Shown piece after piece: positions 33,790 through 41,839 of a stretch of DNA of 41,839 nt. The notes beneath the pieces are model-generated. The model was not told the DNA's origin. It did not search any database and saw only the letters and a list, made by a program, of their open reading frames with translations. How positions within the stretch are numbered: position 1 is the first letter of the stretch; the number at the start of each line of letters is the position of its first letter. The stretch spans positions 1 to 41,839 of the forward strand of contig JAIEAP010000015.1 in assembly GCA_029071325.1 (NCBI GenBank), written 5' to 3'. The DNA comes from Lachnospiraceae bacterium (GTDB lineage Bacteria; Bacillota; Clostridia; Lachnospirales; Lachnospiraceae). The translations under genes were made by a program, and so were the position numbers.

Positions 33790-34437
33790 TCAGAGAAGTT
33801 TCACCCCGCCGTCAATCGCAGCAAACGAACAATGCTCTCCCCAGTCCAGCACTGCCTTGCCGCTGCTGGCATTGGTCAGCAGTTCCTCCAGTCTCTGCTG
33901 CTGTTCCTCAGGAACTACGATTTCCATATGCACATCCTGCCCGTATACAATCTCTTTGACCGGAATGCTTTCTTCAGCAAGCAGATGCTGAAGCCTTCCC
34001 AATCCGTTATAATCAGTTGCAATATCCAACAGTCTTCCTCTTGTCTTCTCCACAACTGTACAGTGGCGCAGCCCCTCCTGTACAGCTGCCTGATAAGCAC
34101 GGACCAGACCTCCTGTCCCTAACAATGTACCGCCGAAATACCTGGTCACTACGACTGCCGCATTGTGAATACCTTCCCGCAGCAATATCTCCAGCATAGG
34201 GCGTCCCGCCGTACCGGAAGGCTCTCCGTCATCGCTGCAGCGGGTCAGTTCCTGGTTCTCTCCTAGCACAAAGGCCGAGCAGTTATGTCTTGCATCCCAG
34301 TATTCCTTTTTCCTGGCATTGATAAATTCCACAGCTTCCTCCTCTGATGCAACCGGAAGAATGCAGGCGATAAAACGTGATTTTTTCTCCTCAATCTCAC
34401 CTTCACCGCCGCGGTATATGATCTTACACTTGTCCAT
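33790..34437 (-). CDS. yigZ: YigZ/IMPACT family protein
   Basis: A 215-residue protein of the UPF0029/IMPACT family. The N-terminal part has EEKKSRFIACILPV, the diagnostic CSDDGEPSGTAGRPML (about 69-84) and VVVTRYFGGTLLGTGGLVRAYQAAV. A C-terminal EF-G V-like domain (about 135-210) is present. Family members bind translation factors, but the bacterial function is not settled. AAGGAG lies 12 bases upstream of ATG, a little far. Divergent from the TetR gene 163 bases away. Confidence 0.93.
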   Translation of the reverse strand: MDKCKIIYRGGEGEIEEKKSRFIACILPVASEEEAVEFINARKKEYWDARHNCSAFVLGENQELTRCSDDGEPSGTAGRPMLEILLREGIHNAAVVVTRYFGGTLLGTGGLVRAYQAAVQEGLRHCTVVEKTRGRLLDIATDYNGLGRLQHLLAEESIPVKEIVYGQDVHMEIVVPEEQQQRLEELLTNASSGKAVLDWGEHCSFAAIDGGVKLL

Positions 34438-34528
34438 TTGTTGTATATGCTCCTTAATTGTATGACAATACAGATATTCTACATTATATCATACCCCGGC
34501 ACTTTCGGGTACTGCAGAATCCTTTTTC

Positions 34529-34557
34529 TTGCTTTTGGACATTTTATAAGATATACT
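34529..34557 (+). promoter_or_regulatory. Promoter of the TetR gene
   Basis: Plus-strand TTGCTT (34529-34534), 17-base spacer, TATACT (34552-34557), 43 bases before ATG 34601. Confidence 0.65.
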
Positions 34558-34600
34558 TATTTTGTAAACTGAGGGGTGATTTTTTAACTGGAGGTATTTT

Positions 34601-35170
34601 ATGACAGCATCAGTTTCTACTAAAGAAAAAATAACCAATGGCTTTATTTCACTTCTGAACAAAAGATATTTTTCTGAGATCAAGGCAGTGGATATCATCA
34701 AAGAAAGCAATGTTTCCCACCAGACATTCTACCGTCTGTTTACGGATAAGTACCAGTTAGCCGAAACCGTCTGCCTCGATATGTTCTACCGGTTTCAATC
34801 TGTGTACGGGGAAAATGCTTCCTGGAAGGATCTGTCCATCGCTCTGCTCAACATCATCAAAAACAATCCCCGGTTTTTTAAACATCTGACCGACGACCTT
34901 GAAGGTGCAGAAATTTTCCGACATTCCCTACAGGAGCTTTCACGAAGGCTGACCGGAAGCGTCGGCGATCCACCTGTATACTATATATGGCTATGCATCG
35001 TCAATGAATGGGCCGTTAACAAATTCCAGGATTCCGTTCCCGAGATATATCAAAAGCTCTGCTCCTCTCTGCCTATAAGCGAGATCCTTTCCGGCAAAGA
35101 ACTGGAACAGGCTCTGCAGCAATACGAGCAGCGGGACATGCGTTATTATTTCGACAAAAGCAATACCTGA
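34601..35170 (+). CDS. TetR family transcriptional regulator
   Basis: A 189-residue regulator. Residues 5-55 form the TetR helix-turn-helix (KEKITNGFISLL to DIIKESNVSHQTFYRLFTDKYQL). The C-terminal domain is divergent, with a TetR_C-type tail. GGAGG precedes the ATG by 7 bases. It is convergent with the first rubredoxin-VOC gene and may or may not regulate it; the operator there (36624-36678) lies 1.5 kb away. Ligand unknown. Confidence 0.9.
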   Translation: MTASVSTKEKITNGFISLLNKRYFSEIKAVDIIKESNVSHQTFYRLFTDKYQLAETVCLDMFYRFQSVYGENASWKDLSIALLNIIKNNPRFFKHLTDDLEGAEIFRHSLQELSRRLTGSVGDPPVYYIWLCIVNEWAVNKFQDSVPEIYQKLCSSLPISEILSGKELEQALQQYEQRDMRYYFDKSNT

Positions 35171-35203
35171 TATTTCCTCTGCAGCCGCATCCTCATCAGG
35201 AAA

Positions 35204-35228
35204 CGCCGGCCCAATAACTGGACCGGCG
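35204..35228. terminator. Hairpin between convergent TetR and VOC genes
   Basis: CGCCGG-C-CCA, loop ATAAC, TGG-A-CCGGCG: nine pairs with one mismatch. The following T-tracts are weak on both strands (CCTTTGTATT; GTTTCC), so termination is probable but not certain. Confidence 0.5.
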
Positions 35229-35259
35229 CCTTTGTATTGCAAATCTCGTGACCCTGATC

Positions 35260-36489
35260 TTATTCCTCGTCGTAGGCTGCTTCCGGTTCTTCCCAGGTAC
35301 GGGAGGTCGGACATTTCCAGAGATATATCTTATTGCCTGCCGGGTCTTCGATGTACGCAGAAGACGTCCATCCCTCTGACTCCTCCGGCATATCTCCGAT
35401 CAACGTTGCACCCTTGTCGATCAGATTATTCAAGGTATCCTTAAGCGGAGCCCACATATCGATTTCCATCATGGGTACAATGGGATCCAGTTCCTTATTG
35501 TCACCGGCATAATGAGCCATAACGTTCATATGACCGGGAGTTGCTCCTTCGTATGTCTCATAACTGGGACCCGTCGCAATCAACAGACCGGGATTGGGGC
35601 TGCCCTTCTTCACACCGCCTACTGCAACCGGCATCTCGATCATATCCCATCCGAATACATTGACAACAAATTTGTGCCATCGCTCAAAATTCTTATAGGA
35701 ATATGTGACAAAACGTAGCCGTCCGTGCAGATCCTTTTTCGGATACTTCTTCGGCGCGCGGTACGGATACTTCTCCGGATCCACCTTGGCCGGTGATGCG
35801 TAAGGTACGATCTTTTCCGGTCTCTTGGACAGATACAATGTCTCCGGCAGCGTCCAGTCCTGATCGGCAGGCGTCTCCCACAGATAGATCACATTGCCTT
35901 CACTGTCTTCAATCTGCGCGTAATTGTCACCTTCTACCACATACTTATCTGCCAGGACTTTTCCGCCATACTCCACTACTTTCTTTAAAGAGTCTGCCAG
36001 ATCATCAACCTCTACCACGAAGCTGGGAGCATCCACTGCGTTGGCACTGGTTCTTGCTTTTAAGAATCCGTAACCAAAAGACGGAACGCTTGGCTCCCAA
36101 TTGGCATTGCCGGGACCTGTTGCGCAATACATCAGCGGGTTCTCAGTATCTGCATGCTCTGTATTGATAATATCCCAGTCCATTGCCTCACTGTAGAAGA
36201 AACGGGATTTCTCAGCGTCATCATAGGGAATCACAAATCTGCGGATTCTTCCGTTCATGCTCTTAGGCTGGAAATTCTTGGGATGATGGAAATTAATATC
36301 CATAGGATCCCAATTCGGATCAGGCTTCGGGAAATCCACGCGGATCCTCCTCGCCTCAATGCTGCCGTTCCAGGGCTCTTCTAAGTACTGTGACTTCGGA
36401 GAACCACATGCCGGGCACTCCTCCGGAACTTCACTTTCATCCACTGCAAAGGGAAAACCACAAGTAAAACAGGTATAAATTTTCTTCAT
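35260..36489 (-). CDS. Rubredoxin-like plus double VOC domain protein A
   Basis: A 409-residue cytosolic protein. Residues 1-40 form a rubredoxin-like metal site: CFTC (C7, C10) and CPAC (C25, C28) followed by PKSQYLEEPW. Two VOC (glyoxalase/bleomycin-resistance) domains follow, about 75-205 and 260-400. Each ends with DxxGNxIYLW. The first ends in E, the second in K, so canonical metal ligands are only partly retained. ATG 36489 has AGGAGG. Its paralogue is divergent 331 bases away; 43 of the first 52 residues are identical. No known enzyme with this domain order comes to mind. Function unknown; an isomerase, lyase or binding role on an aromatic or sugar substrate is inference. Confidence 0.88.
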   Translation of the reverse strand: MKKIYTCFTCGFPFAVDESEVPEECPACGSPKSQYLEEPWNGSIEARRIRVDFPKPDPNWDPMDINFHHPKNFQPKSMNGRIRRFVIPYDDAEKSRFFYSEAMDWDIINTEHADTENPLMYCATGPGNANWEPSVPSFGYGFLKARTSANAVDAPSFVVEVDDLADSLKKVVEYGGKVLADKYVVEGDNYAQIEDSEGNVIYLWETPADQDWTLPETLYLSKRPEKIVPYASPAKVDPEKYPYRAPKKYPKKDLHGRLRFVTYSYKNFERWHKFVVNVFGWDMIEMPVAVGGVKKGSPNPGLLIATGPSYETYEGATPGHMNVMAHYAGDNKELDPIVPMMEIDMWAPLKDTLNNLIDKGATLIGDMPEESEGWTSSAYIEDPAGNKIYLWKCPTSRTWEEPEAAYDEE

Positions 36490-36564
36490 TGTAAAAACCT
36501 CCTCATTTGATTGGTGTGATGTAGACAAGGGTTTCTGCATTTTCGCGATCGCTGAATTTTGTTC

Positions 36565-36593
36565 ATCATAGCATCAGACAATACCGGATACAA
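36565..36593 (-). promoter_or_regulatory. Promoter of rubredoxin-VOC gene A
   Basis: Minus-strand TTGTAT (36588-36593), 17-base spacer, TATGAT (36565-36570), 75 bases before ATG 36489. Confidence 0.7.
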
Positions 36594-36623
36594 GATATCG
36601 TTAACTCGGAATATCATATAAAA

Positions 36624-36678
36624 GTTACAATTTAAAGAAACTGTATTTCTCATGTGCAAGTTGTGCAACAATTGTAAC
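36624..36678. promoter_or_regulatory. Candidate shared operator between divergent VOC genes
   Basis: Inverted repeat GTTACAATT (36624-36632) and AATTGTAAC (36670-36678) separated by 37 bases. Inside it are two direct TGTGCAA copies (36653-36659 and 36662-36668) in a 9-base period. It sits between the two divergent promoters. Apart from the promoters, the rest of 36490-36820 shows nothing else. Confidence 0.5.
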
Positions 36679-36708
36679 CAAAAAATGATTGAATTCACAA
36701 AAATATAA

Positions 36709-36737
36709 TTGAATTTTTCAATATGTCTCAGTAATAT
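36709..36737 (+). promoter_or_regulatory. Promoter of rubredoxin-VOC gene B and GH1
   Basis: Plus-strand TTGAAT (36709-36714), 17-base spacer, TAATAT (36732-36737), 83 bases before ATG 36821. Confidence 0.65.
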
Positions 36738-36820
36738 TTATTTTAGGACGAGTAAAATACTGCAAAAAATTATGTGACCGCTGAGAAATCGTAACATATT
36801 TGACAAAGGAGGATCAGAAA

Positions 36821-37984
36821 ATGAAAAAAATTTATACCTGTTTTACCTGTGGCTTTCCCTTTGCCGTAGACGAGACAGAAGTCCCGGATTACTGCCCCAG
36901 CTGCAGCGCACCCAAGGAACAGTATCTGGAAGAGCCCTGGACCGGGAGCATCGAAGCACGCCGCATTCATGTGGATCCGCCGACTGCGGATGAAGACAGA
37001 GATCCTTATGACATCAGCTATCATGTGGCAAAGCCTTTTATCAAGGAAGCAGGAAACGGAAAAGCCAGACGGTTTGTTATGAGCTATGACGACCCGGAAA
37101 AGCTGCGGACATTTTATAAGGATGTATGCGGCTGGGATATTGTAGACACCGATCACTCTGATCCAAAGGAACCGCTGATGTATTGCGCAACAGGCCCCGG
37201 CACCGAGAGATGGGAGCCAAGCGTTCCGTCCTTTGAGTACGGATATCTCAAAGCAAAAAAAGACGGCGAGCCTGACGCCTCCTTTATCGTTCAGGTAAAG
37301 AGCCTTGCAGACACTTTAGAAAAAGTCACAAAATACGGCGGTAAAATTTTAAAAGAAAGATATCAGGTAGAGGGGCAGGATTATGCTTTGATCGAAGACT
37401 CCGAAGGAAATCCCATGTATCTGTGGGAAATTGCCGGAGCGGAAAAACAGAGCGTAAATCCGGGACGCCCGCCGAAAAAATTTACACAGAAGAGCCTTCA
37501 CGGCAGAACACGCATCTACATTTATACCTATAAGGAGCTGCGGCGGTTCCAGACCTTCTGCATCCAGGTATTCGGATGGGATATGATCGAGATGCCGGAA
37601 GCAGTCAGCGGTCTCAAACCGGGAGACGAACATCCGGCATTGATCCTTGGAACCGGACCGTGTCAGCCCGATTTTGAAGGCTCCATACCAGGACATATGA
37701 ATCTGATGGTATTCTGGACGCCGGACGAGCTGGCAAAGCCCGGTCCATACATGGAAATCAGCATGGACAGACCCTTAAAGGACACACTTGCCGACATCGA
37801 AAAGTACGGCGGCAAAATCATTACCGACAAGGCAGAATCTTTCCTTGCCAGAGTTCCGGTAGATGAGGATAGCTGGGAACCCACTGCGGTTATCGCAGAT
37901 CCTGCAGGAAATTATGTATACCTGTGGAAATGTCCGTCCTCCCGTACCTGGGAAGAACCGGAAACAGGCTACGACAAAGAATAA
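36821..37984 (+). CDS. Rubredoxin-like plus double VOC domain protein B
   Basis: A 387-residue paralogue of protein A with the same order: CFTC (C7, C10) and CPSC (C25, C28), then VOC domains at about 75-205 and 235-380. It lacks about 25 residues of the linker between the two VOC domains. The DSEGNPMYLWE end of VOC1 and DPAGNYVYLWK end of VOC2 repeat the E/K pattern of the paralogue. ATG 36821 follows AAAGGAGG. It precedes the GH1 gene by 27 bases, so the two are co-transcribed. Function unknown. Confidence 0.88.
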   Translation: MKKIYTCFTCGFPFAVDETEVPDYCPSCSAPKEQYLEEPWTGSIEARRIHVDPPTADEDRDPYDISYHVAKPFIKEAGNGKARRFVMSYDDPEKLRTFYKDVCGWDIVDTDHSDPKEPLMYCATGPGTERWEPSVPSFEYGYLKAKKDGEPDASFIVQVKSLADTLEKVTKYGGKILKERYQVEGQDYALIEDSEGNPMYLWEIAGAEKQSVNPGRPPKKFTQKSLHGRTRIYIYTYKELRRFQTFCIQVFGWDMIEMPEAVSGLKPGDEHPALILGTGPCQPDFEGSIPGHMNLMVFWTPDELAKPGPYMEISMDRPLKDTLADIEKYGGKIITDKAESFLARVPVDEDSWEPTAVIADPAGNYVYLWKCPSSRTWEEPETGYDKE

Positions 37985-39442
<1,458 letters not shown>

Positions 39443-39471
39443 AAACCTAAAATATAATGTATGTAAAAGAG

Positions 39472-39493
39472 CTGCCGCACAAAGGTGCGGCAG
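39472..39493 (+). terminator. Possible terminator hairpin after GH1
   Basis: CTGCCGCAC (39472-39480), loop AAAG, GTGCGGCAG (39485-39493): a perfect 9-bp stem but followed only by TTCGCTGTAT, so the T-tract is poor. Confidence 0.5.
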
Positions 39494-39538
39494 TTCGCTG
39501 TATATTATCTAAATTAATTTTCCTTTCATAACATAGGC

Positions 39539-40174
39539 TTATTGCTTATATGGACCAGGGGAAAATAGCCCTTTATCTACAATATATAGACCTATCGTAT
39601 AACAATTTTTGTGTTCTTCATCCATTGACTGAAAGTAAATGATGTTATCTTTTCTGATATAACGTGGAAAAGTTTCGTTACAATCACAGATATCGCTATC
39701 CATACATATGTGATATTGCCCATCTTCATCAAACCAAACACCAGTACCTAAATCCAGTTCAAAAGTTTTACCTTTAGGAACTTCAATTTCCACAATATAA
39801 CCTAACATATTTTTATATTTATATATTTTTTGATATGTTGTTTCCTGCGTGGAAAAGAAGGTGACTTCCCGGTCAAGCGTAATTTCAGTTATATCATCTG
39901 ATATTTCTTTAACTGACAGTATCGTGCCAGATTTATTAAGATTTTCTATTATCTCTCCATGTATAACTTCATTCACCATATAGTCATAGGTATCATCTTT
40001 ATTAAAACTATATGTCTCGTCAAGTGAATATGATGTGCTTGGATCATCTATACTCTGCGAATAAGTTCCATATAGATCAGTATCATAGCTTGTGTCTTCT
40101 TCAAATTTAGAACAGCCTGCTATTATAGTCATTACAGCTATTGATACTAACAAAACCAAAAATCTATTTTTCAT
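39539..40174 (-). CDS. Putative lipoprotein, family unknown
   Basis: A 211-residue protein. A lipoprotein signal (1-20) ends at lipobox IAGC with C21. The rest is acidic and rich in Tyr, Asp and Ser (repeats DTSYDTDLYGTY, SQSIDDPSTSY), with no recognised domain. The C-terminal part has paired cysteines (CDCN). The gene is clearly more AT-rich than the genes to its left and has long A/T runs between codons, signs of transfer. Its strand is opposite to GH1. The start is preceded by GGAG-like AAAAAGGAGT. Confidence 0.7.
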   Translation of the reverse strand: MKNRFLVLLVSIAVMTIIAGCSKFEEDTSYDTDLYGTYSQSIDDPSTSYSLDETYSFNKDDTYDYMVNEVIHGEIIENLNKSGTILSVKEISDDITEITLDREVTFFSTQETTYQKIYKYKNMLGYIVEIEVPKGKTFELDLGTGVWFDEDGQYHICMDSDICDCNETFPRYIRKDNIIYFQSMDEEHKNCYTIGLYIVDKGLFSPGPYKQ

Positions 40175-40250
40175 AATTCGTATGTACTCCTTTTTATGCG
40201 CTTACTAAATTTATATATTTTATAGAAAGAAAGTTGTTAAAACAATTCAA

Positions 40251-40604
40251 TTATTTCATTTTATTCTTAATGTCTTCTAACAATTGAATAATCTCAGAAA
40301 TGCCAATAAAAACAAGTCCACTAATGACACATATGGCTTCTGACGCTAGAAATTGTAATAACGAAAATTGATATTTTTGTCCATCACCGCCACTTACAAA
40401 AAAACTTAATATTGTTCCTAAAAATATAATTATAATACCGCAAATCTTAATTGCTTTAGCAGTTGTATTATCTGCTGATGAATAGCTAATCCTATTATTT
40501 TTTTTGGGCAAGGAAGATTCAAATGATGTTCCACAGGAAAAACATTTCCCAGATGATTTTTCATCTATGTTTAATTTTGCTTTGCAATTTGGGCAAGTTT
40601 CCAT
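40251..40604 (-). CDS. Small zinc-ribbon membrane protein, family unknown
   Basis: A 117-residue protein. An N-terminal zinc ribbon has CPNC (4-7) and CFSC (about 21-24). A polar linker follows, then two membrane helices (about 49-68 and 82-103) and a short basic tail. The layout resembles small zinc-ribbon membrane proteins seen with accessory genes, but no family is recognised. AT-rich codons; same strand and 76 bases from the lipoprotein gene. Confidence 0.7.
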   Translation of the reverse strand: METCPNCKAKLNIDEKSSGKCFSCGTSFESSLPKKNNRISYSSADNTTAKAIKICGIIIIFLGTILSFFVSGGDGQKYQFSLLQFLASEAICVISGLVFIGISEIIQLLEDIKNKMK

Positions 40605-40960
40605 GTCAATACCTCCATTCTTTTATGTGGTAAATTATACTAAAAATATCCATGAAATTCAACGAGAATGGACAAAAACTAACACAAGTAATGCTGCTCT
40701 CCCGTCTCTTATAGCACCTGTTTTAGTTAGTCTTTAACGTACCCAACATAAAAAATATTTCCATCAGATATCGCAAATTGCATCAAAGGCAAAGCAACCA
40801 CTGGCTGAACCCTCAGTCCGTATTTATACAGGCTTTATTCGGAAATATCTAATAGAAAAGTTGAGTATTATATTTAATACATTGTGATATCTATTGAGCG
40901 GTCTTGCTCATTAAAACTTAAAGAAAGGATGTGGTTAAATTAAACTAATTAGAATATCTT
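40605..40960. other. No clear gene
   Basis: About 356 bases without a convincing gene. A plus-strand stretch at 40739-40891 is open and reads HKKYFHQISQIASKAKQPL, then IYTGFIRKYLIEKLS, but has no start or ribosome binding site. It may be a remnant; no terminator or promoter is evident. The sequence is AT-rich. Confidence 0.4.
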
Positions 40961-41443
40961 TTATTCTACAAAACATTGGATTAGATCTCCAAGGTAATAT
41001 TCTGTATATAAATAATATTTGCCATGAATCTTTATGACTTGCAACTGTGTTTGCTCAAATACTGAACCAGCATTATTTGTAACGTTTATTATTGCAATTT
41101 GATAATCTTCTATTTTTAAATTGAGTCCAATTCTATTTTGTATATCTTTAGCTTCGGATAAATCATAATTTGTCTTGCTAACGATATTTATTTCTATATC
41201 TCCAATTTTACTATTAAATTCATTAAGTTTGTCTTGCGATAATAAGTCCGAAATCGTATTGCGGTAATAATCTGGATATAAATCAACTATACTTTTTAAA
41301 TCACTACTATTTATTGATTTTTCTAGTTGTGACATTAAATCATCAATACTACTTCTTTTATTGACTAAATTTGCCGTAAAAGCAAAAATTAGTATACAAC
41401 CTAAAAATACTGCAAAAACCACTAAGCATTTTCTATTTTTCAT
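40961..41443 (-). CDS. Membrane-anchored hypothetical protein
   Basis: A 160-residue protein with an N-terminal signal anchor or signal peptide (about 6-27). The extracytoplasmic remainder is Ser/Asn/Ile-rich with alternating beta-strand-like segments (SLDDLM-type start, VIKIHGKYYLY near the end). The pattern NTISDLLSQDKL suggests a small NTF2- or lipoprotein-like fold, not recognised with confidence. It is AT-rich, on the same strand as the two preceding accessory genes. Confidence 0.65.
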   Translation of the reverse strand: MKNRKCLVVFAVFLGCILIFAFTANLVNKRSSIDDLMSQLEKSINSSDLKSIVDLYPDYYRNTISDLLSQDKLNEFNSKIGDIEINIVSKTNYDLSEAKDIQNRIGLNLKIEDYQIAIINVTNNAGSVFEQTQLQVIKIHGKYYLYTEYYLGDLIQCFVE

Positions 41444-41543
41444 TAATAATAATCCCTTTATTTAAATATGATTAAATGTCCCTCATTTTATCACAAAACA
41501 CAATAGCAGGCAACTATACATTGTCAATACAGTATTCTCTCTA

Positions 41544-41693
41544 TTGATAAAACGAAAAACTTTAGCACTATTTAATAAAGACTGGAACACTTATAAAACA
41601 AACTGGCAAAATGCTAATGGCGTATTTGGTAAAATGGGAAGTGTATTTACTCCTGCTAATGCTATTACCAAAAGTGATAATAACGATTTTTAA
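41544..41693 (+). pseudogene. Possible C-terminal gene remnant
   Basis: Reading codons at positions that are multiples of three gives an open stretch ending FNKDWNTYKTNWQNANGVFG, then SVFTPANAITKSDNNDF and TAA at 41691. It looks protein-like, but it has no ATG after the stop at 41469 and no ribosome binding site. Bases 41694-41839 hold nothing recognisable. It may be the tail of a decayed gene. Confidence 0.3.
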
Positions 41694-41839
41694 TATGTGT
41701 TCGTGTACATGACAATTATAGTTTTGAGATTTTGTTGTTTCCCTTGTTCGCATTAGATAAAAGAACCAGCCAATATAAGATTAAAATAATAGTAACACCG
41801 CAATAGACAATAATCATATTTAAAATGCCTATAATATCT

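Noticed and set aside
36770-37156. Minus-strand frame opposite the second VOC gene
   Set aside because: It is the antisense shadow of a clear gene with a strong ribosome binding site on the plus strand.

Overview
The window looks like chromosomal DNA of an anaerobic Firmicute of the Lachnospiraceae (Clostridia). The 16S fragment at the left edge starts with the expected Clostridia-type 5' sequence. Most genes have strong AGGAGG-type ribosome binding sites, base composition is intermediate, and several families typical of this group are present (DUF6715, YjfB, PheB-type ACT protein, YcxB-like, DUF975). From the left edge to about 34.4 kb almost every gene is on the minus strand, consistent with a leading strand read leftwards. 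From 34.6 kb orientation is mixed, and after 39.5 kb the DNA becomes clearly AT-rich.

Layout. 0-0.7 kb: the start of a 16S rRNA gene with a consensus promoter, preceded by two tRNA-Ser genes with their own promoter and terminator. 0.7-6.5 kb: an operon ycxB-like, tsaE, tsaB, rimI, a small CxxC protein, rnz, DUF6715, tsaD, ispD, combining t6A tRNA modification with tRNA 3' processing. 6.5-7.6 kb: ribU under an FMN riboswitch and terminator. 7.6-14 kb: tex, small membrane proteins, a HExxH protein and glpK with a cre-like site. 14-15.7 kb: a PheB-type ACT protein with homoserine dehydrogenase. 15.7-19.8 kb: a four-gene membrane/zinc-ribbon cluster resembling Bacillus subtilis YdjG-YdjH-YdjI, but with no PspA, abutting prfB. 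prfB needs a +1 frameshift at CTT-TAA.

20.9-25.1 kb: ftsE-ftsX, an M23 coiled-coil endopeptidase and a CtpA-type protease, a cell-wall-hydrolysis group. 25.1-29.7 kb: a PucR/CdaR-type regulator, yitT, a WecG/TagA-type glycosyltransferase, a noncoding stretch with a compact set of DnaA-box sequences, and an SH3-NlpC/P60 hydrolase with a WalR-type box in its leader. 29.8-34.4 kb: trxB, a 382-bp near-perfectly centred imperfect inverted repeat, yjfB, ridA, cvfB, an acyl-ACP thioesterase, tRNA-Gln and yigZ.

34.6-39.4 kb: a TetR regulator, then two divergent paralogues each fusing a rubredoxin-like metal site to two VOC (glyoxalase-like) domains, the second followed by a GH1 6-phospho-beta-glucosidase. 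The two divergent promoters flank a shared region with a 9-bp inverted repeat. This is the best candidate for an undescribed metabolic module. 39.5-41.8 kb: AT-rich accessory DNA with a lipoprotein, a zinc-ribbon membrane protein, an anchored protein and a possible gene remnant. All functional calls come from reading the sequence. No database search was run.
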